A stretch of DNA of 64,000 nucleotides from Notospermus geniculatus (lineage: Eukaryota; Nemertea; Pilidiophora; Heteronemertea; Lineidae): contig NMRB01000746.1 in the NCBI GenBank assembly GCA_002633025.1, forward strand, positions 93,406 through 157,405, given 5' to 3'. The notes under the pieces are model-generated. The model did no database searches. It was not told the DNA's origin and saw only the letters and a program-made list of their open reading frames with translations. Position 1 is the first letter of the stretch. Every line of letters starts with the position of its first letter. This document shows, one piece after another, positions 59,901 to 64,000 of this stretch. Made by a program: the position numbers and the translations under genes.

Positions 59901-62900
59901 TTCCCATCAAATATGTAGGCCAATTGTCCCAGCATCATTTTAAAAAATCTGTTTATTCACTTAAATTCTGGCATCCAGTTTTTACCTGTTTCCATTCCAT
60001 TCCAAGGTGAAAGTGTCCCGGTCACAAAAACCCCTCTAACACACAGTGAAGATGAAGAAATATACAACCCAGAGGTTCACAAGCGACATACTCTTTTCTG
60101 CGGCACTCATGTGATACAGACACGTTACTATGGACAGGCGAGAGTCAGTGCGGTGGTTGTCAGGACAGGTAGGAACAAATCTTTTACTGGAAAACTTGTT
60201 TATTATGTCAAGTTTTGCAAAACTTTTAACTTACTTATCCCCACCATGCAGCAGGCGGCATCTTCTGTCAAAGTTTTCTCACATCCTATGGTATTGATTG
60301 AAAACTATTTGAAGAAAGGTTGTTCCTATCAACCATCTGAAGAATGTTTCTTCAAATTTTTTCCAATTTGTCTCCAAGGCTTGTAGAAAACATGAACAGA
60401 AGATACCGTCTGCTCAAACCTGCGGGCAGATGAGTTGACAGAGACACTGAGTGGAAGCATACTTTACACTGTTTCTGGTGTCATTGCAATTCCTTAGGCT
60501 TCCTTTACATATAAGTATACGGTCTACGAAAACGCTAGTTAACAAAGGCTTCAAATGGATTCAGGACCGTGAAGCCATTGTTAACTGGCATTTTCGTATA
60601 CCGTTTACTTCTATGTAAAGGAAGCCTTATGGAACACATTCTTCATGTTATACAATGGTTAACTCTCATGTACCTGTTGTTCATGAAATAAATTCATGGT
60701 TTTCAGGGTTTTCGACAGCGAAGGGTGACCTGGTGAGGTCGATTCTGTTCCCGAAACCAATGGGCTTCAAGTTCTACCAAGATGCCATCAAATTCCTTGG
60801 GTTCCTTTCAATCGTTGCTGGCCTGGGTATGATCTATACCATTGTTCTGATGGTCATGAACAGAGTAAGTAACTTTTCCAGCCCGTATTCGCTTCTGCTG
60901 TTTGTAAAATGCAACGTTTGTTCACTTGTCAATCGAGGCCCAAAACCCGGAAGAAAGGGGTGCTGCAAAATAATCATTGGTGTCACGTCACGACACCGTG
61001 GAACTGGGGTAAACTAAACAGGGTCATATGCTCGCTGTGCCTCCACACGGAATAGTTTTGCAGGTTTCTCATTCCGTTCAGAAAAGAAGAAGGTACCCCT
61101 GTTATATCTTCATATCCTGTGCACGCGAAGTTACTGACTTGGAGATCCTGTTGTGATTTTTTAGTACAGAAGAATTGCTGTCTTCATTAAATTTGCAGGG
61201 AAGTATTTCAACAAAATTAAAATTGACTAACACCCTGTATATTATTTTCCTCTTTTTTAATCAACAGTCGGTAGGTAGACAGTTTTAATCAGTTTTTGGC
61301 TGTCGAATGAAGAACTCACTCTTTCTTGAAATCTTGGACTGACCCCTCCTACACTACTGGCCGAGCCATAAAAGTTATTTCCTTGCAATAACCCAGTCGA
61401 CGCTGTGTGTTCTTAAGTTTGTCATTATGCAAAATGTAATGACAAAAAAGCAGTTTTATTAAAGTTAAAAAGTTAAAGTTTGGGTTTATAGTCTGATATC
61501 AACAACGGTAGAGGTGTCATCCGACCTCACACTTTAACCCCAGTCTATCCTGAAACCTTTCAGTAGAACTCAGATGAGCTGCTCATTCAGTGCATACAAT
61601 CTGAGCATTTCAGCTTTGGCAAGGAAAAATGTGAAAATTCACCTAGGTACACTTCTTCTGCAAGGAAATAATTATTTAAGGCTAGCCTCAATGTGTACAT
61701 GTACCTCTTTCATATCAGGATTAAAACATCAATTTTAGAATAAAGTGGAACCTTTCTATTAAAAACACCTCTGGGACTGATGGTGTCCTTAATTGAGAGG
61801 TGTCCTGATTACAGGGGTCAAAATGAATAGAAATGCTAAAGGGGCTGTTCATTTTCGTCACTTGAGGAATCTGAGTTGTGGTCCTTGGGAAAACGGAAAA
61901 AGCTATGCACTTGCAAATTGCAGGGATTATTTGTTGTGCTGTACACAATAATCGCTGCGATTGCAGCTTCATAGCTTTCTCCATTTTCCCAAGGATCACT
62001 ACTCAGATTCCTCAATTGACGAAAACGAACAGCCCCTTTGGGACTGAGTTTTGGTGTCCTTAATAGAGAGGTGTCCTGACGACAGAGGGTCTGTTAAGGG
62101 AGGTTCTCCTCCACATCGATTTACCAATTTTTCTGGTGGCCGGTTTTGACTCTTCACCATAAATAAGCAATGCTGGCTTATTCTAGTGCACAAGGTGTAT
62201 GACATGCACATACCGTAGAGCTTCGCATGCTGTCACTGCGGCGACGTTTGGAAAAAGTTGAAAAAAGGCATGATGAAAACATCTGGAATGTATGCTTGGC
62301 ACTCAAGGGTATGGGTAAAAAATACCGATTCTGCGAAATATCAGAATGTTGGGATGCTATTACGCATTAGAGTATTGCCCCGAGTCCCTGACCAATAGAG
62401 TAGAGTCCACCATGCCATTGTTCCTGATGATCACCCTTGCTTAATTCACAGTAGCTGAAGTAGTCACGAGCAAATCTGTGCCAAATCTTAATCTGCGAAA
62501 GTAGATAGTAGATAAGACTGTCTCCGTCACATCTTGAGACTCCGAAGAAGAACTTTCTCTATCAAATTTAACACGTTTCAGTACGTTCACACTTTGTCTC
62601 ATGGCTTCAGATATTATAAGCAGAGAAATGAGTAAAATACTCCTTGAAATCATGAAATACTTGCTGATTTCGGATTTCAAGGAGTGAAAAAGTCCTTGAA
62701 ATCATGAAACTGTCATTGTCATCGCTGATTTCAGCTTCCCTGGAGTGAAAGACTGCTTGAAATCCTGAAACACTCACTGATTTCAAGGAGTGAAATCCAT
62801 AAAACCTCGAAACACTGATTTCAGGTTGTTTCAAGGAGTGAAATCCTTGAAATCATGAGACACTCACTGATTTCAGGCTGTTTCATGGAGTGAAATCCTT

Positions 62901-64000
62901 GAAATCATGAAACACTCACTGATTTCAGGTTGTTTCAAGGAGTGAAATCCTTGAAATCATGAAACACTCACTGATTTCAGGCTGTTTCATGGAGTGAAAT
63001 CCTTGAAATCATGAGACACTCACTGATTTCAGGCTGTTTCATGGAGTGAAATCCTTGAAATCATGAAACACTCACTGATTTCAGGTTGTTTCATGGAGTG
63101 AAATCCTCCTTGAAATCATGAAACACTCACAATTCATGAATTTAAGCAGATTTCAAGGAGTGAAATATTCTTTGAGTAGGGTCAAGTTTTATCTCACGAA
63201 GCCGTCTTTATTGTTTCTTCTCTCCCAGTTCAACTCAGATCTATGGCACCAGTCTCAAACACAATCCAATTCTATAACTGTCTCTAGAGTGGTCATCTTG
63301 GTTGTTTGTGTTCTTAAATAACGGTTTCTCCTGACTGCTGTGAAGTTGGTAACACTTGTGAAGCTTACAAATAACGTTTCATCAATCACTCTCTGAAACA
63401 AGCCCCAGAGTACAGCACTGACTTTGATTCTTTAAGTCTTGTCTTCCACTAGGCCCAAGCCGATGGTATCTGGCCCATGGTTTCACATTTCTAGTTCTGA
63501 CAACTCCCCTCAGGGTTTCCGCCAGGATTTTCAAGGAGGGGGGGGCGAAAAAAAATTTTGAAAAAAAAAAATTTTGAAAAAAAAATTTTTTTTAAAACTT
63601 TTTTTTCATTTTGTTTTGTTAAAAATGGCCTCCAGAGTCTTTTTTACGCTCCAAAATGCAAAATTAGTCTTCCTTCTGCATGAAAATTGCATTTGAAATG
63701 TAAGAAATTAAAGAAAAACACTACTGAAGTGAAAATAGTGATGTTTGAAAAAGGTTAGTCTGCAAACTTGAGGGGGGGATATCCCCTCCTTGAAATTTTT
63801 GAGGAGGGGATCATCCCCCCTCTCCCCCCCCCCCCCTCTGGGAGAAACACTGCCCCTCCCCCAGGTAACTGACAGTGCTGAATGCCTAGAAAATTGACAA
63901 TTCTGAAATCAGTAATTCAGTCTCTATGTTCTCTTCATTCCAGTCCTCCCCGTTTAAAATATTCCTACGTGTTCTCGATATTGTGACCATTGTGATACCC
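53841..64000 (+). CDS. ATP13A3: P5B-type cation-transporting ATPase (ATP13A2/3-like), 5' half
   Basis: P5B ATPases are endo-lysosomal membrane pumps; mammalian members transport polyamines. Exons: 53841-53920, 54553-54720, 56772-56830, 57468-57564, 57928-57993, 58461-58540, 58630-58707, 59471-59540, 60007-60168, 60707-60864, 63944-64000 (cut by the edge). Recognisable family blocks are the first membrane hairpin ending [23 protein letters not shown] before the M1-M2 hairpin, GESVPVTKT (the actuator TGES motif, T-G from the previous exon), [32 protein letters not shown], an M3 helix ([16 protein letters not shown]) and the M4 start LDIVTIVIP before the PPALP motif. About 100 residues between LLVEE and GESVP are absent: only 466 bp with a single N at 59801 separate those exons. 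The catalytic DKTGT lies beyond the window. The true start is not certain. Confidence 0.9.
54553..54720 (+). CDS. ATP13A3: P5B ATPase exon, first transmembrane segment
   Basis: Acceptor CACTTTTCAG, donor GTGAGC; 56 codons. [20 protein letters not shown], then KPEWK, the family signature after the first helix. Confidence 0.9.
54728..56223. other. P5B ATPase intron, nothing firmly recognised
   Basis: Long intron; CCGGAGCTCGACGTCC-like arms near 54790 and 56110 (GGAGCTCGACGTCCAAGTTGT and CAACTTGGACGTCGAGCTCC) suggest a large inverted-repeat element of about 1.3 kb. Confidence 0.5.
56140..56310. mobile_element. Hairpin element with CACACAAAATGATAA flank
   Basis: CTTTACAATCTGAAACTCTAGA arms around GACTGAGTATT; the outer CAAAATTGACACACAAAATG is shared with 5290 and 40725. 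Confidence 0.65.
56488..56510. other. Assembly gap (23 N) between duplicated flanks
   Basis: GCCTGATTGAAGCGAAAATAGCC and following bases up to ACGATCCC occur on both sides. Confidence 0.9.
56772..56830 (+). CDS. ATP13A3: P5B ATPase exon
   Basis: Acceptor GATTGCAG, donor GTGAGT; 59 bp, phase 2 end. [19 protein letters not shown]. Confidence 0.75.
56995..57445 (+). mobile_element. SINE family A copy split by a MITE
   Basis: CCCAGGTTTGAATCC head, TGTCCAAGTGAGGAACATGAG body, then, after 57377, GGGCCAATAATGCTTTGGC and the A-rich tail. Confidence 0.75.
57074..57377. mobile_element. MITE with CAGGGTCCCCGCCAG / GGCGGAAACCCTG ends
   Basis: CTATT duplicated at 57069-57073 and 57378-57382. The interior shares AGGAAGACTAATTTTGCATT with 63511-63852. 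An N lies at 57326. Confidence 0.82.
57468..57564 (+). CDS. ATP13A3: P5B ATPase exon
   Basis: Acceptor CCATTCCAG, donor GTATGT; 97 bp. [19 protein letters not shown], poorly conserved region; phases fit. Confidence 0.72.
57738..57892. repeat. Fragment related to the GGATCC MITE family
   Basis: GGCGCCCTGTGCTAGGAGCAT to GCGCCCCCTCTGGATCCATG; shares AATTTCATGGTCGATTTTA-type interior with 17323-17470. Confidence 0.55.
57928..57993 (+). CDS. ATP13A3: P5B ATPase exon
   Basis: Acceptor ATGTTGCAG, donor GTAAAG; 66 bp, phase 0. [18 protein letters not shown]. Least certain of the set. Confidence 0.55.
58264..58440 (+). repeat. Interspersed repeat (GGAACCTCTC / GAGAGGTGTCC family)
   Basis: GGGAACCTCTCTATTGAGGA, GTGTCCTTAATTGAGGGGTG, ends GAGAGGTTCTACTCTACC; relatives at 29117 and 61742. 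Confidence 0.7.
58461..58540 (+). CDS. ATP13A3: P5B ATPase exon
   Basis: Acceptor CTTTTTCCAG, donor [26 protein letters not shown] matches the RYF...WD block of ATP13A proteins. Confidence 0.87.
58630..58707 (+). CDS. ATP13A3: P5B ATPase exon
   Basis: Acceptor TATTTTCAG, donor [26 protein letters not shown]. Confidence 0.85.
59471..59540 (+). CDS. ATP13A3: P5B ATPase exon before the missing M1-M2/actuator region
   Basis: Acceptor CTCATTCTAG, donor [26 protein letters not shown] matches the segment just before the LNPFYIFQ helix of the family. Confidence 0.9.
59541..60006 (+). other. P5B ATPase interval with missing exons and an N at 59801
   Basis: 466 bp with no open reading frame for the M1-M2 hairpin or the first part of the actuator domain, which the family always has here. 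Confidence 0.75.
60007..60168 (+). CDS. ATP13A3: P5B ATPase exon, actuator TGES motif
   Basis: Acceptor ATTCCAAG, donor GTAGGA; 162 bp. [18 protein letters not shown], then [20 protein letters not shown]. Confidence 0.93.
60494..60629. mobile_element. MITE with TAGGCTTCCTTTACAT ends
   Basis: AGGCTTCCTTTACATATAAGTATACGG mirrored to CCGTTTACTTCTATGTAAAGGAAGCCT. Confidence 0.78.
60707..60864 (+). CDS. ATP13A3: P5B ATPase exon, M3 helix
   Basis: Acceptor TGGTTTTCAG, donor GTAAGT; 158 bp. [20 protein letters not shown] then a hydrophobic helix. Confidence 0.93.
61467..61622 (-). mobile_element. SINE family B tail fragment
   Basis: GGGTTTATAGTCTGATATCAAC to CAATCTGAGCATTTC matches 10300-10440. 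Confidence 0.7.
61742..62110 (+). mobile_element. Interspersed repeat with a nested palindromic MITE
   Basis: The GAGAGGTGTCCTGATTACAGGGG family is interrupted at 61838-62040 by an element with arms AAAGGGGCTGTTCATTTTCGTC / GACGAAAACGAACAGCCCCTTT. Confidence 0.75.
62640..63178 (+). repeat. About 52-bp minisatellite in P5B ATPase intron
   Basis: Units of TTTCATGGAGTGAAATCCTT, GAAATCATGAAACACTCACT, GATTTCAGGCTG repeat about nine times, decaying at both ends. Confidence 0.9.
63511..63852. mobile_element. MITE with CAGGGTTTCCGCCAG end
   Basis: Ends CAGGGTTTCCGCCAG and CTCTGGGAGAAACACTG; CCCCT duplicated at 63506-63510 and 63853-63857. Poly-A/G interior. Confidence 0.78.
63944..64000 (+). CDS. 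ATP13A3: P5B ATPase exon, M4 start (runs off the window)
   Basis: Acceptor [30 protein letters not shown], leading to the PPALP motif of P5B pumps just beyond the edge. Confidence 0.9.

Noticed and set aside
62640-63178. Regular direct repeats that could suggest a CRISPR array
   Set aside because: Units are contiguous with no unique spacers, and the DNA is eukaryotic intron; it is a minisatellite.

Overview
This is eukaryotic, almost certainly metazoan, nuclear DNA. Genes are split into short exons with GT-AG introns in matched phases, and the intervening DNA is packed with tRNA-derived SINEs, foldback elements and MITEs. A RIPK1-like gene, a P5B ATPase, vigilin, many TAGGCCTA and TACATGTA words and high MITE diversity fit a marine invertebrate (echinoderm, hemichordate, amphioxus or lophotrochozoan). 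I cannot name the species. Isolated single N characters and one 23-N run show that this is a draft scaffold with joins.

Layout. (1) 1-11447, + strand: the last 13 exons of vigilin (HDLBP), 13 KH domains and the C-terminus; the 5' part lies off the window. (2) 11448-18217: about 6.8 kb of 3' flank and intergenic DNA full of small inverted-repeat elements. (3) 18218-25617, - strand: a RIPK1-like gene with 12 visible exons, ordered kinase-fold domain, linker, RHIM-like motif, death domain. Its kinase domain looks catalytically impaired (HEN for HRD, DYG for DFG). (4) 25618-28080: intergenic, with a 732-bp inverted-repeat element flanked by a 10-bp target duplication. (5) 28081-34785, + strand: a complete seven-exon C2H2 zinc-finger gene of 919 codons. 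Its last four exons are duplicated in tandem at 36139-39261. The second copy has no visible first exons, but its reading frame is open and its 3' half is identical. (6) 39870-42590: intergenic. (7) 42590-51884, - strand: a second tandem duplication of about 4.5 kb. Each unit carries seven coiled-coil exons that read to a stop and resemble the C-terminus of CEP290. In the downstream copy a MITE sits inside an exon. (8) 51885-53840: upstream DNA with a candidate first exon hit by a perfect 105-bp inverted repeat. (9) 53841-64000, + strand: the 5' half of a P5B ATPase (ATP13A2/3 type), with the exons between M2 and the TGES motif missing at a single-N join.

The genes are not functionally linked in any obvious way. 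The interest lies in the predicted pseudokinase with RHIM-like motif and death domain (a possible innate immune or cell-death adaptor), in two independent neighbouring tandem duplications of 3' gene modules, and in nested, target-site-resolved mobile elements that date the insertions relative to those duplications.
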